Positions 39,681 through 48,299 of a DNA stretch of 64,000 nt are shown here, piece after piece. Each line of letters starts with the position of its first letter. The first letter of the stretch is position 1. The position numbers were made by a program, and so were the translations under genes. The notes below the pieces were generated by a model that ran no database searches, was not told the DNA's origin, and saw only the letters and a program-made list of their open reading frames with translations. The stretch spans positions 186,001 through 250,000 of the forward strand of contig CALAUI010000020.1 in assembly GCA_937892115.1 (NCBI GenBank), read 5' to 3'. This DNA comes from an uncultured Clostridia bacterium (GTDB lineage: Bacteria; Bacillota; Clostridia; Oscillospirales; Acutalibacteraceae).

Positions 39681-39776
39681 CGCATCGCCCGGATCACGGT
39701 TTGCGGAGTAAGCCCCGCGGGGAGTTCACCTGCCGTTTACTGAGACCGAGGCAAATATTTTAATGAGGTGAAAATC
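39681..39776 (+). promoter_or_regulatory. rpsO 5' leader, probable S15 autoregulatory RNA
   Basis: About 95 transcribed bases separate the promoter from rpsO. They are GC-rich relative to the flanks and contain complementary GC segments (CGCCCGG, GCGGAGTAAGCCCCGCGGGG). S15 represses its own translation through such leaders in several bacterial groups. I could not match a named Rfam class by eye. Confidence 0.5.
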
Positions 39777-40040
39777 ATGACACAGGCAGAAAAACAGGCA
39801 ATTATGGCAGAGTATGCCACACACGAGGGCGACACAGGTTCACCCGAAGTTCAGATCGCAGTTCTTACCAAGAGAATCAACGACCTTAACGCACATCTTC
39901 AGATCCACAAGAAAGACCATCACAGCCGCAGAGGCCTCCTTATGATGGTTGGTCGCAGAAGAAACCTCCTTGCTTACCTTCAGAAGGTTGACATTGAGCG
40001 TTACCGTGCAATCGTAGCTAAACTCGGTCTGCGTAAATAA
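39777..40040 (+). CDS. rpsO: Ribosomal protein S15
   Basis: The 87-residue protein contains the S15 signature EYATHEGDTGSPEVQIAVLT, HKKDHHSRRGLLMMVGRRR and the usual C-terminus. It binds 16S rRNA in the 30S platform. I choose ATG 39777; an upstream GTG at 39768 is part of the GAGGTG ribosome site. It is next to pnp, a widely conserved pairing. Confidence 0.98.
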   Translation: MTQAEKQAIMAEYATHEGDTGSPEVQIAVLTKRINDLNAHLQIHKKDHHSRRGLLMMVGRRRNLLAYLQKVDIERYRAIVAKLGLRK

Positions 40041-40051
40041 TTGCAAAAGCG

Positions 40052-40079
40052 AAGCAGGCAGGATTACTCTTGCCTGCTT
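40052..40079 (+). terminator. Terminator after rpsO
   Basis: 9-base arms AAGCAGGCA / TGCCTGCTT with a 10-base loop, followed by TATCG. The T-run is weak, so readthrough into pnp is possible. Confidence 0.6.
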
Positions 40080-40137
40080 TATCGTATTGATTCCCGCAGG
40101 GAACATCAAATCAATCCATACAGACGGCCTCTTATCA

Positions 40138-40195
40138 TTTTTAGCAGTGAATCGGGAGTAAAGGACAGCTTTTATTTCGGATTTATTGCTAAAAA
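40138..40195 (+). promoter_or_regulatory. Long hairpin in the pnp leader
   Basis: Perfect 9-base arms TTTTTAGCA (40138-40146) and TGCTAAAAA (40187-40195), with an inner AATC/GATT pairing. It resembles in position the double-stranded leader that RNase III and PNPase use for autocontrol in other bacteria. Confidence 0.6.
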
Positions 40196-40237
40196 AAGGA
40201 GCCGGCTGAGGAAATAAATTAAAAGAGGTATTTTACT

Positions 40238-42439
40238 ATGGCAATGTCAGGCAAAATGACTTTTGACGATTTCAAAAAGTACGAAATCGAAGTTGCAGGC
40301 AGACCCCTCGTTGTAGAGGTAGGCAAAATGGCTCAGCTTGCAGGCGGCTCATGTATGGTACGTTACGGCGAAACCAACGTACTTTGTACCGCTACAATGG
40401 CTCCCAAGCCCCGTGAAGGCGTGGATTTCTTCCCTCTTTCCGTTGACTATGAGGAGAAGCTCTACTCCGTAGGCCGTATTCCCGGCTCATTCCAGCGCCG
40501 TGAAGGCAAGGCAAGCGAAAAGGCAACCCTTGCTTCCCGTGTTATCGACAGACCTATCCGTCCTCTTTTCCCCAAGGATATGAGAAACGACGTAGGCGTT
40601 GTTGCTACCGTTATGTCGGTTGACCCCGACTGCGAGCCCACAATCGCAGCCATGATAGGCGTTTCTGTTGCAATCTCCATTTCCGAGATTCCCTGGGACG
40701 GCCCCGTTTCCAGCGTTGTTGTAGGTCTTGTTGACGGTCAGTATGTCATCAACCCCACTCTTGAGCAGAGAGCAAAGACCGATATGTACGTTACCGTTGC
40801 TTCCACCAGCGAGCTCGTTGCCATGATTGAAGCAGGCGCAAACGAAGTATCCAACGACGATATGTATGACGGCATTATGTTCGCTCATAAGGAAAATCAG
40901 AAAATCGTTGAATTCATCAATAAAATCAAGGCAGAGTGCGGTAAAGAGAAGGTTGACTTCCCCTCAAACGATCCCGATCCCGAAATGTACGAAGCAATCA
41001 AGGACTTCGCTATTGAGGATATCCGCGCCGCTCTTGATACAGACGACAAGAGAATCCGTGACGACAGACTTAAGCCCGTATACGAGAAGGTTCACGAGAA
41101 ATTCGATGAAATCTATCCCGATATGGAAGTCAAGATTGAGGAATGCCTCTACAAGGTACAGAAGTACGTTGTCCGCCGCTGGCTTCTTGACGACGGCAAG
41201 CGTGTAGACGGCAGAGGAATCAATGAAATCCGTCCTCTTAACGCACAGGTTGACCTTCTTGACAGAGTTCACGGCTCAGGTATGTTCACCAGAGGTCAGA
41301 CTCAGGTACTTTCAGTTACCACTCTCGGGCCCATGAGCGACGTTCAGCTCCTCGACGGTCTTGATGAGGAAGATTCAAAGAGATATATCCATCACTACAA
41401 TTTCCCCTCATATTCAGTAGGCGAAACAAAGCCCTCAAGAGGCCCCGGCAGAAGAGAAATCGGCCACGGCGCACTTGCAGAGCGTTCACTTATCCCCGTA
41501 CTTCCCTCAGTTGAAGAGTTCCCCTACACCATCCGTGTAGTATCCGAGGTTCTTTCCTCCAACGGCTCAACATCACAGGGCTCAGTATGCGGCTCAACCC
41601 TTTCACTTATGGCTGCAGGCGTTCCCATCAAGGCGCCCGTTGCAGGTATTTCCTGCGGTCTTGTTACCGAAGGCGACAGATTCATGACAATGGTTGATAT
41701 CCAGGGCCTTGAAGACTTCTTCGGCGATATGGACTTCAAGGTTGCAGGTACCAAGAAGGGTATCACCTCCATCCAGATGGACCTTAAAGTTCACGGTCTT
41801 ACTCCCGCAATCATCAGAGAAGCTCTTGACAAGACTTATGCGGCAAGATGCTATATCATTGATGAAATCATGACTCCCGTTATCGCAGAGCCCAGAAAGG
41901 AACTCTCAAAGTGGGCTCCCAAGATGATTTCCACCAAGATTGATCCCGAAAAGATCGGTGACGTTATCGGTAAGCAGGGTAAGGTTATCCAGAAGATCTG
42001 CGCTGAATGCAACTGTAAGATTGACGTTCAGGAAGACGGCAGCATCTTCATTTCCTCCACAGAGCTTGCTGATGCAGAGAGAGCAAAATTCATCGTTGAG
42101 ACAATCGCAAACGGTCCCGAAGAGGGCAGCTATATGAACGGTATCGTTACCAGACTTATGAGCTTCGGTGCATTCGTTGAGGTAGCTCCCGGTGTTGAAG
42201 GTATGGTACATATCTCCAAGCTTGACGTCAAGAGAGTCGAGAAGGTTGAAGACGTAGTAGCGGTTGGCGATCAGATTATGGTCAAGATTCTTCCCAAGGA
42301 CGACCAGGGCAGATTTAATTTCTCACGCCGCGATGCTCTTATCGACATCAAGGGACTTACTCCCGAGGATGACGGTGAAGCCGCTCCCCGCAAGGAGTTC
42401 AGAGGCAACCGCAATAACCGCAATTTCCACAAAAATTAA
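40238..42439 (+). CDS. pnp: Polyribonucleotide nucleotidyltransferase (PNPase)
   Basis: The 733-residue protein degrades RNA 3' to 5' by phosphorolysis. Two RNase PH domains (about 15-240 and 315-550) flank a helical linker; the second has the active-site segments FTRGQTQVLSV and SQGSVCGSTLSLM. A KH domain (about 560-620, IGDVIGKQGKVIQ) and an S1 domain (about 630-700) follow, with a basic Asn-rich tail. AGAGG precedes the ATG. Confidence 0.98.
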   Translation: MAMSGKMTFDDFKKYEIEVAGRPLVVEVGKMAQLAGGSCMVRYGETNVLCTATMAPKPREGVDFFPLSVDYEEKLYSVGRIPGSFQRREGKASEKATLASRVIDRPIRPLFPKDMRNDVGVVATVMSVDPDCEPTIAAMIGVSVAISISEIPWDGPVSSVVVGLVDGQYVINPTLEQRAKTDMYVTVASTSELVAMIEAGANEVSNDDMYDGIMFAHKENQKIVEFINKIKAECGKEKVDFPSNDPDPEMYEAIKDFAIEDIRAALDTDDKRIRDDRLKPVYEKVHEKFDEIYPDMEVKIEECLYKVQKYVVRRWLLDDGKRVDGRGINEIRPLNAQVDLLDRVHGSGMFTRGQTQVLSVTTLGPMSDVQLLDGLDEEDSKRYIHHYNFPSYSVGETKPSRGPGRREIGHGALAERSLIPVLPSVEEFPYTIRVVSEVLSSNGSTSQGSVCGSTLSLMAAGVPIKAPVAGISCGLVTEGDRFMTMVDIQGLEDFFGDMDFKVAGTKKGITSIQMDLKVHGLTPAIIREALDKTYAARCYIIDEIMTPVIAEPRKELSKWAPKMISTKIDPEKIGDVIGKQGKVIQKICAECNCKIDVQEDGSIFISSTELADAERAKFIVETIANGPEEGSYMNGIVTRLMSFGAFVEVAPGVEGMVHISKLDVKRVEKVEDVVAVGDQIMVKILPKDDQGRFNFSRRDALIDIKGLTPEDDGEAAPRKEFRGNRNNRNFHKN

Positions 42440-42448
42440 ATGAATCAA

Positions 42449-42476
42449 GCCGTCATCCCGCGGGATGACGGCGATT
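42449..42476 (+). terminator. Terminator after pnp
   Basis: Near-perfect palindrome GCCGTCATCCCG / CGGGATGACGGC followed by GATTTTCTTTTT. Confidence 0.88.
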
Positions 42477-42524
42477 TTCTTTTTCGGAATAAAACTCTTG
42501 TCTATTTTACCGATAAATGATAAT

Positions 42525-42553
42525 TGACTTTATCTCTCTTTTTTATTATAATT
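42525..42553 (+). promoter_or_regulatory. Promoter of alr
   Basis: TTGACT (42525-42530), 17-base spacer, perfect TATAAT (42548-42553). Confidence 0.75.
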
Positions 42554-42604
42554 CATTATGTATTGTTATGTTCATTACGATTTATCCTTTTGGGAGAGAA
42601 ATAT

Positions 42605-43792
42605 ATGAATTCATATTTCAGACGCACCTGGATTGAGGTCAATCTGGATGCGCTCAGGCACAATTACGAGACAATCAAAGCGCTTCTCAATCCCGGCTGT
42701 GAGATAATCGCCGTAGTCAAGGCGGATGCTTACGGTCACGGCGTTGAGAACGTTGTCAAGGAATATACGTCAATCGGATGCACCTATTTTGCGGTGTCAA
42801 ATCTTGAGGAAGCCATGCAGGTGCGTTCCGCAAACGAGGAATGCTCTGTGCTTATTCTCGGCTATACTCCTCCCGAATACGCTTCCACACTTGCTCTTAA
42901 TAACATTTCGCAGTCCGTTTTTGATATGAGCTATGCAAAGCGGCTTTCAGAATGCTCGGTCAGAGCGGGGGTGCAGGTAAATATCCACGTCAAGGTGGAT
43001 ACGGGTATGAGCCGTCTTGGCTTCGTCTATCACGACAGTGTCAGCGACGCTTCCTCCGTCGGTCAGGCGGTGGAGGTATGCCGTCTTCCCGGACTTTATC
43101 CCGAGGGCATTTTTACCCACTTCGTTTCCGCCGATGAGGGCGAAGACGGAGAGGTTTTTACAAGATTGCAGTATGACCTCTTCCGTACCTTCATAGAGCA
43201 GCTTGAGTTTGAGGGTATCACCTTTTCTCTCAGACATTGCTGTAATTCTGCGGCTACGGTGCTTTATCCCGAAATGCATCTTGATGCGGTCAGACCCGGT
43301 GTCATCCTTTACGGCCTCAGCCCTTCACCCTGCATAAGAGGAAAGATTGACCTCAAGCCCGCAATGAAGATGAAATCCGTCGTTTCAATGGTCAAGGAAA
43401 TCAGCGAGGATTCTCCCGTCAGCTACGGCAGACGCTACTATACCGGTGATAAAACGGTCAAGATTGCCACCATTCCCGTGGGATATGCCGACGGCTTCCC
43501 CAGAGCGCTGACAAATAATACCGGCGTTAAAATCGGAGACGCATTCGCTCCCCAGATAGGTGCGATATGTATGGACCAGTGTATGCTTGACGTTACGGGT
43601 ATTGAAAACGTTAAGGAGGATATGACGGTCACCGTGTTTGACGATAAGCCGGGCAGTCCCATTTCCGTTGATGCCATCGCTGAAAAGACGGGCACGATAA
43701 ATTACGAAATTATATGCGGTATCAATAAGAGAGTACCGAGAGTGTATAAACGCGAGGGCGACGTTGAAGCCGTTGCGGATTATATGAAATAA
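42605..43792 (+). CDS. alr: Alanine racemase
   Basis: The 395-residue PLP enzyme makes D-Ala for peptidoglycan. The PLP Lys is in AVVKADAYGHG (near 41), followed by the substrate-binding DTGMSRLGF and the C-terminal catalytic Tyr region SYGRRYYTG and GYADGFPR. The start is ATG 42605 after GGGAGAG; in-frame codons upstream fall in the promoter region. A lipoprotein gene follows after nine bases. Confidence 0.97.
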   Translation: MNSYFRRTWIEVNLDALRHNYETIKALLNPGCEIIAVVKADAYGHGVENVVKEYTSIGCTYFAVSNLEEAMQVRSANEECSVLILGYTPPEYASTLALNNISQSVFDMSYAKRLSECSVRAGVQVNIHVKVDTGMSRLGFVYHDSVSDASSVGQAVEVCRLPGLYPEGIFTHFVSADEGEDGEVFTRLQYDLFRTFIEQLEFEGITFSLRHCCNSAATVLYPEMHLDAVRPGVILYGLSPSPCIRGKIDLKPAMKMKSVVSMVKEISEDSPVSYGRRYYTGDKTVKIATIPVGYADGFPRALTNNTGVKIGDAFAPQIGAICMDQCMLDVTGIENVKEDMTVTVFDDKPGSPISVDAIAEKTGTINYEIICGINKRVPRVYKREGDVEAVADYMK

Positions 43793-43801
43793 GGAGTCAT
43801 T

Positions 43802-44680
43802 ATGAAAAAGATAATATCAGCTTTACTTGTTCTTTCGCTTATTTTTGCATTTGCCGCCTGCGGTAAGGAGCAGGAGGAAAACGTGACTACTACTTTACCC
43901 GACGGCTTTGAGGTGGCAGAGAATACCACGACCGAAAAGGCAGACGGTAACGATAAAGAAAAAGAAACAGAAGAAACCACAGAGCCCGAAGAGGAAAACA
44001 AGCTCCCCGAATCCCTTGAGGACGTTGTGGCAAAATACAAGGAAGTAATGGACCAGGCAAAGAAGGATAAGCCCGGCTTTGACAGACTTGACTATCAGGA
44101 GCTTCCCTCAGGTCCCGAATACAGAGTAATTTCCTCGGGCGAAGGACTTATGAATGCGGCTCTCACCTTTGCGGGCAACTTCATGGCGACCCGTCAGGAA
44201 GCCGAAAAGAAGCCCACCGAGGGCGTTAAGGGCGGCAATATGGACGATTTCCCCGTAAAACATACGAATTACGGCTGTCTGCTTAAAGGTACAGACGGTG
44301 TAAAGAGCGCAAAATGCGAGGAGCTTTCAAACGGCTACTGGAAAATCACGATGATTCTCTATTCGGAAAAGAATCCCGAGCCCGCGGCTCCCGGAGCAAC
44401 TGTCGCACCCAGTTATCACGGCTCAATCTGCAGTCCTATCTCAAAGAAGGAAATAGACAGCAAGCTTGCAAGCGGTCTTTTCAAGGATATTGAGTATTCA
44501 CTTACATATCACGACTGCGAATCCGTACTTATCTTTAACCCCGAAAACAATCATATCTATATGCAGGAGCAGACCAACCGCGTTACCATCACCGGCAAGG
44601 GCTCAATCGGCCTCATCACCCTCGGCATCGATAAGCAGGAGCTTATCAACCACGTTGTAATTCAGAATCTGAAATACTGA
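43802..44680 (+). CDS. Lipoprotein of unknown function
   Basis: The 292-residue protein has a lipoprotein signal with lipobox FAAC (Cys near 20), an acidic Thr/Glu-rich linker (about 25-75) and a domain of about 200 residues without a recognised family. The domain includes KHTNYGCLLKGTDGV and a C-terminal TGKGSIGLITLGIDKQELI. Its start is nine bases after alr, so they are probably cotranscribed. A surface role is inferred from the lipobox only. Confidence 0.75.
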   Translation: MKKIISALLVLSLIFAFAACGKEQEENVTTTLPDGFEVAENTTTEKADGNDKEKETEETTEPEEENKLPESLEDVVAKYKEVMDQAKKDKPGFDRLDYQELPSGPEYRVISSGEGLMNAALTFAGNFMATRQEAEKKPTEGVKGGNMDDFPVKHTNYGCLLKGTDGVKSAKCEELSNGYWKITMILYSEKNPEPAAPGATVAPSYHGSICSPISKKEIDSKLASGLFKDIEYSLTYHDCESVLIFNPENNHIYMQEQTNRVTITGKGSIGLITLGIDKQELINHVVIQNLKY

Positions 44681-44703
44681 TAAACAAATGAGGATGCGGT
44701 AAT

Positions 44704-45030
44704 ATGCGCAAGAAAATATTTGGACTTCTTGAAATAGGAAGCGATGTTGAATCTAAAGACAGTTCACTTGATTGGTATGACTGGTTTATGATGTTAACAA
44801 TCATCGCCAGTATTATTCCTCTTGCCACACATTCTCATAGCAGGGCGTTTGATGCAATTTATTGGGCTACCGTTTCGCTTACCACAATGGGTTACGGTGA
44901 TATTTATCCCGTTACAACTATCGGACGTATTGTTACAATGATATCTTCAATATTCGGCATTGCCATTATTGCCTTTCCTTGCAATTTACGGAATTTTCAA
45001 ATTATTAACCAATATTATCAACAGATGTAA
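44704..45030 (+). pseudogene. Two-TM potassium channel, frameshifted after TM2
   Basis: The 108-residue frame encodes helix TM1 (about 25-45), the pore loop with selectivity filter TMGYGD, and TM2 (MISSIFGIAIIAFP). It then leaves the channel sense near 44985 and stops at 45030. A second frame (from about 44960) continues with LAIYGIFKLLTNIINRC and a charged tail to about 45226, which reads as the natural continuation. Either one base was lost or gained or recoding occurs. The region is AT-richer than its neighbours. Confidence 0.7.
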
Positions 45031-45226
45031 GTCAAATAAAGCTGCCGAAAATAATGAAGTTTATGTCTATGAAACAGATGTTTACATTGATAATTCATTT
45101 GATGATACAGAGAAACAAGTAATTTATTCTGAAGAGCAATATCAAAATAAAACTGAAAATAAACTTTTTGGAATATATAATGAATCTTCAAGTTTTATCA
45201 ATTCAAATGATGGAGGTAAGAAAAAA

Positions 45227-45769
45227 ATGGGCAAAGGAAAAATGGCGGCTGTAGGGGCTATTGCTCTTGCAACGGTAGTTGGTATGGGCTTATCCGGAGA
45301 TAAACTGGCAGATATTGAAACGACAGTGAACAATACAAGTGAAAGTTCATCGGTTATTCAAGTTCAAGAATCAACAATTAATGAAAGCACAACTATAGAG
45401 ATAAACACAGAAAAAACTACTATTGTTATTACAACCGAAAAGCCAACTACAACAGAGACAACGACTACTACCACCAAGCCGACCACAACAGAGGCGACAA
45501 CTACTACCACCCGACCGACTACAACAGAGACGACGTATGTTCCGATTGTTCCTGCTGTGATAACAACAAGTAGAAATACGACTGTTCCGCTTACAAACAA
45601 CTCAATCGCAGAACAAGATTATGTGCTAAATACAAATACGAAGAAATTTCATAAAACTACATGTGGTTCAGTAAGTCAAATGTCACAAAAAAATAAGCAG
45701 CCATATCACGGAACGCGTGATAGTGTTATTGCAATGGGATATGTCCCGTGCAAAAACTGTAAACCGTAA
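45227..45769 (+). CDS. Thr-rich membrane protein with C-terminal Cys (Ada-like) domain
   Basis: The 180-residue product has an N-terminal transmembrane or signal helix (about 5-22), a Thr/Ser-rich stalk encoded partly by a 36-base repeat, and a C-terminal domain of about 50 residues with YVLNTNTKKFHKTTC and GYVPCKNCKP. This small Cys/His module is found at the ends of many clostridial surface proteins and nucleases. GGAGG before ATG 45227 supports an independent start, but the frame is also open upstream, so it may originally have been the tail of the channel protein. Confidence 0.65.
   Translation: MGKGKMAAVGAIALATVVGMGLSGDKLADIETTVNNTSESSSVIQVQESTINESTTIEINTEKTTIVITTEKPTTTETTTTTTKPTTTEATTTTTRPTTTETTYVPIVPAVITTSRNTTVPLTNNSIAEQDYVLNTNTKKFHKTTCGSVSQMSQKNKQPYHGTRDSVIAMGYVPCKNCKP
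45443..45540 (+). repeat. 36-base coding tandem repeat (Thr-rich stalk)
   Basis: Units begin at 45443, 45479 and 45515 (the last partial), each coding PTTTE(T/A)TTTTT(K/R)-type residues. Small differences are mostly at third positions or first-base T/A changes. Confidence 0.75.
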
Positions 45770-45775
45770 CAAAAA

Positions 45776-45810
45776 CAGCACTTGCTCATTTTGAGCAGGT
45801 GCTGAATTTT
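45776..45810 (+). terminator. Terminator of the 45227 gene
   Basis: Hairpin CAGCACTTGCTC / GAGCAGGTGCTG with one G-T pair, followed by AATTTTTAT. Confidence 0.8.
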
Positions 45811-45837
45811 TATAATCGGAGCGAAGCGACCCGAAAC

Positions 45838-45889
45838 TATTCATTATTCATTATTCATTATTCATTATTCACTCTTCACTCTTCACTAT
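45838..45889. repeat. 7-base tandem repeat TATTCAT with TCTTCAC variants
   Basis: About four to five TATTCAT units followed by CACTCTTCACTCTTCACTAT. The same TATTCAC unit occurs twice at 31293-31307, at the end of structured repeat copy 5. No ORF lies here. Confidence 0.8.
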
Positions 45890-45891
45890 TT

Positions 45892-47187
45892 TTATCCGAG
45901 CTGTGCTATAAACTGGGTATAGAATTTTTCGTCGTCGTGGTGATATGAAAAATTACCGTCATATTTTTCCGCAATGTCGCTGAGTATTTTAAGTCCCAGA
46001 CCGTGTTCGAGAGAGTCGTTTTTCGGCTCGTGGAAGCCCATGGAATTTTCGCCCGTGAGCATCAGCACGTTGTTTTCAACCGAAAGCCGTACCTTTATCT
46101 TTTTTTCTCCCGGTGCGTTTTCCGTGGCCTCGACCGCGTTGTTGAGGACGTTTGTCATTACTCTGCATATATCGAATTTATCCATATCCACCATGGGTGA
46201 AACCCTGACTTCAAAATCCGTTTCGATTCCTTTTTTGCGGCATTCCGTCGCACAGTTTGTAAAAATCGTATTTACAAGGGAATTGTCGGAGTAACGCTTG
46301 ATGCTGATACTGTCAAGCTCTTCCTCCATACTGTCGAGGATTTTCCTTGCCTGCTCACGGGAATCGGGATTTTTGCTCTCTGCCATACATCTTGCTATTT
46401 CAAGGGCGTTTGCCAGGTCGTGACGCATTTTTCTTGTCTGTATATTCGCTTTTTCAAGAGAATGGTAATATTTCATGTTGGCGGCGTCTCTGGCCTCAAG
46501 ATATCTCAGCCGTTCCTCAAGCTTTGTGTTTTCGGATACGGTCAGCAGCAGGGAATAAACAAAGACGTCCGTAAAGAGGAAAAGCAAAGCCATTACCACT
46601 ATCAGGGCAAGGGAGAGAGCCGTGCTGATATCGTCTGCACTTCCCGAAAAGAAAAGAAGCGTACCCTTGGAAAAGGTATTGTAAATCAGCAGGCAGATGG
46701 CAAGCTGGCTGATAGGGAGTATGCAGAAAAAGAGGAAATCCTTTGTCCTGAGTATCAGCTTGTCGGCACTGCTCAGCCAGAACTCCATAAAGATGAACTG
46801 GAGGAAGCAGATGAACGAAAGCATTATTACCGTGCCTGCCTTATCCTCCTCAAAGAATGCGCGCGTACCGGTATAAAGAGTAAACGCCACGTATGAAATC
46901 TTGACCAGTACGCTTATCATGGTCATCAGGAAGGAAAACATCAGCTTTTTACTCAGACTGTCTTCAAACAGAATACAGCAGAGGACAACGAATACCACGT
47001 ACATCAGTACGGGATAGAAAAGGGTGTTGAAGTGATTGAGTGCGGTGTAGGCGTAAATCGGGAAGGTCGCCATCATCAGCACGAAAAACGTCAGGTGATA
47101 ATTCAGCTTGGGAGTCAGGCACTTGCAGACCATTGCAGTTTCAAGGGCCTTGATGATAAGCCGCGATATTACTACAAATTTAACCAT
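45892..47187 (-). CDS. AgrC-like GHKL sensor histidine kinase
   Basis: The 431-residue protein has about six transmembrane helices (residues 1-215), a dimerisation helix with the phospho-acceptor MRHDLANALE (near 265), and a GHKL ATPase domain with NNAVEATEN (N box) and GLGLKI (G box). This is the layout of peptide-sensing AgrC/ComD-type kinases. No LytTR or other response regulator and no peptide-processing gene is adjacent. ATG 47187 follows GAGG; a TTG two codons earlier is too close to it. Confidence 0.88.
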   Translation of the reverse strand: MVKFVVISRLIIKALETAMVCKCLTPKLNYHLTFFVLMMATFPIYAYTALNHFNTLFYPVLMYVVFVVLCCILFEDSLSKKLMFSFLMTMISVLVKISYVAFTLYTGTRAFFEEDKAGTVIMLSFICFLQFIFMEFWLSSADKLILRTKDFLFFCILPISQLAICLLIYNTFSKGTLLFFSGSADDISTALSLALIVVMALLFLFTDVFVYSLLLTVSENTKLEERLRYLEARDAANMKYYHSLEKANIQTRKMRHDLANALEIARCMAESKNPDSREQARKILDSMEEELDSISIKRYSDNSLVNTIFTNCATECRKKGIETDFEVRVSPMVDMDKFDICRVMTNVLNNAVEATENAPGEKKIKVRLSVENNVLMLTGENSMGFHEPKNDSLEHGLGLKILSDIAEKYDGNFSYHHDDEKFYTQFIAQLG

Positions 47188-47255
47188 ACACAAAACCTCT
47201 TGAGATATTATGACTATATTTTAATATGCCGTCATCTTTTTTGCAAGATGATTTA

Positions 47256-47284
47256 TTGATTATTCTTTCGTTATGTGATAACAT
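47256..47284 (+). promoter_or_regulatory. Promoter of the 47316 phosphoesterase operon
   Basis: TTGATT (47256-47261), 17-base spacer, TAACAT (47279-47284), divergent from the kinase gene. Confidence 0.55.
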
Positions 47285-47315
47285 ATAGTCAATATGTGTC
47301 CGGGGGTATGACATA

Positions 47316-48299
47316 ATGGGATTTATCACGAAAACCTCATACAATTTAATGAAAAAATCCCTTGCGGGGGCGGATATTCCCGTTCCCTCAACAGATGAGC
47401 CGATTATTGCGGATGAAAACGCCCTGCTTACCTTTGCGGCGTGGGGAGATCCTCAGATATCCTCAATATCATCTCTTCGTTCATCAAATCTGACTGCCGC
47501 CTGCAGGGATATAGCGGGTATGCAGGGAAAGCTTGATGCAATAGTCCTTCTGGGTGACGTGGCGGAATTCGGCAGGGAGTGTGAGTATCAGGCAACGGCG
47601 GATATACTCAACAGCGTAAATCATAAATTTGACAGCTTCTTTGCGGTTACCGGCAACCACGATATCCGTCTGAGAAATCATAAAAAGCAGATACGCAAAT
47701 TCAACGATTTCGTTTCTTCGGTCCTCGGAGGAGTGACGGGAAACGACGACGGATATTTCCATTATCATGACATAAAGGGCAGCCGCTTCATTATGATGGG
47801 CTCAGATTCGGCAACCTTTGAGGGAGCATACATCAGCAGAAAACAGCTGAAAATGCTTGACGATGCCATCGGCGAAGCGGAGAAAAAGGGCATGAACGCC
47901 TTTGTCTTCAATCATCAGACACTTAAATATACAAACGGCCTGCCCAACACCTGGCTCACGAAGCCGGATATCAGGGGCTCCGTCGGATTACAGTCCGAGC
48001 AGCTTCGCAGAGTGTTTGAGAAGCATAATAACGTGATTTTCATTACGGGGCATCTTCACTGGGGCATCGGTCTTCACAGCTATGAGGATTGCGGCTGCTT
48101 CAAGGCACTGTCTCTTCCCACCGTGGGCGTTATCAATCACGGCAAGAATTCTCTTCCCGCCCAGGGCTACATAATTTCCGTTTATGAGGACAAAATCGTC
48201 ATGAGAGCCCGTTCTCACGCAGAGGGCAAATGGTTTGATTCCTCGGTCAGAAGCGATTATATAACTATTCCGCTGAATAAAAAGGAGAGTAAAATATGA
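47316..48299 (+). CDS. Calcineurin-like metallophosphoesterase
   Basis: The 327-residue protein has the complete metal-binding set: GDPQ (near 47), GDVAEFG, GNHD, NHQT and GHLHWG. It lacks a clear signal peptide. Its stop overlaps the start of a CE15-like esterase by four bases, so the two are coupled. It belongs to the same broad class as the products at 6232 and 32915 but is not closely similar to either. Confidence 0.87.
   Translation: MGFITKTSYNLMKKSLAGADIPVPSTDEPIIADENALLTFAAWGDPQISSISSLRSSNLTAACRDIAGMQGKLDAIVLLGDVAEFGRECEYQATADILNSVNHKFDSFFAVTGNHDIRLRNHKKQIRKFNDFVSSVLGGVTGNDDGYFHYHDIKGSRFIMMGSDSATFEGAYISRKQLKMLDDAIGEAEKKGMNAFVFNHQTLKYTNGLPNTWLTKPDIRGSVGLQSEQLRRVFEKHNNVIFITGHLHWGIGLHSYEDCGCFKALSLPTVGVINHGKNSLPAQGYIISVYEDKIVMRARSHAEGKWFDSSVRSDYITIPLNKKESKI

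Noticed and set aside
45838..45889. Possible CRISPR-like array
   Set aside because: The units are 7 bases with no spacers; no cas genes are present.
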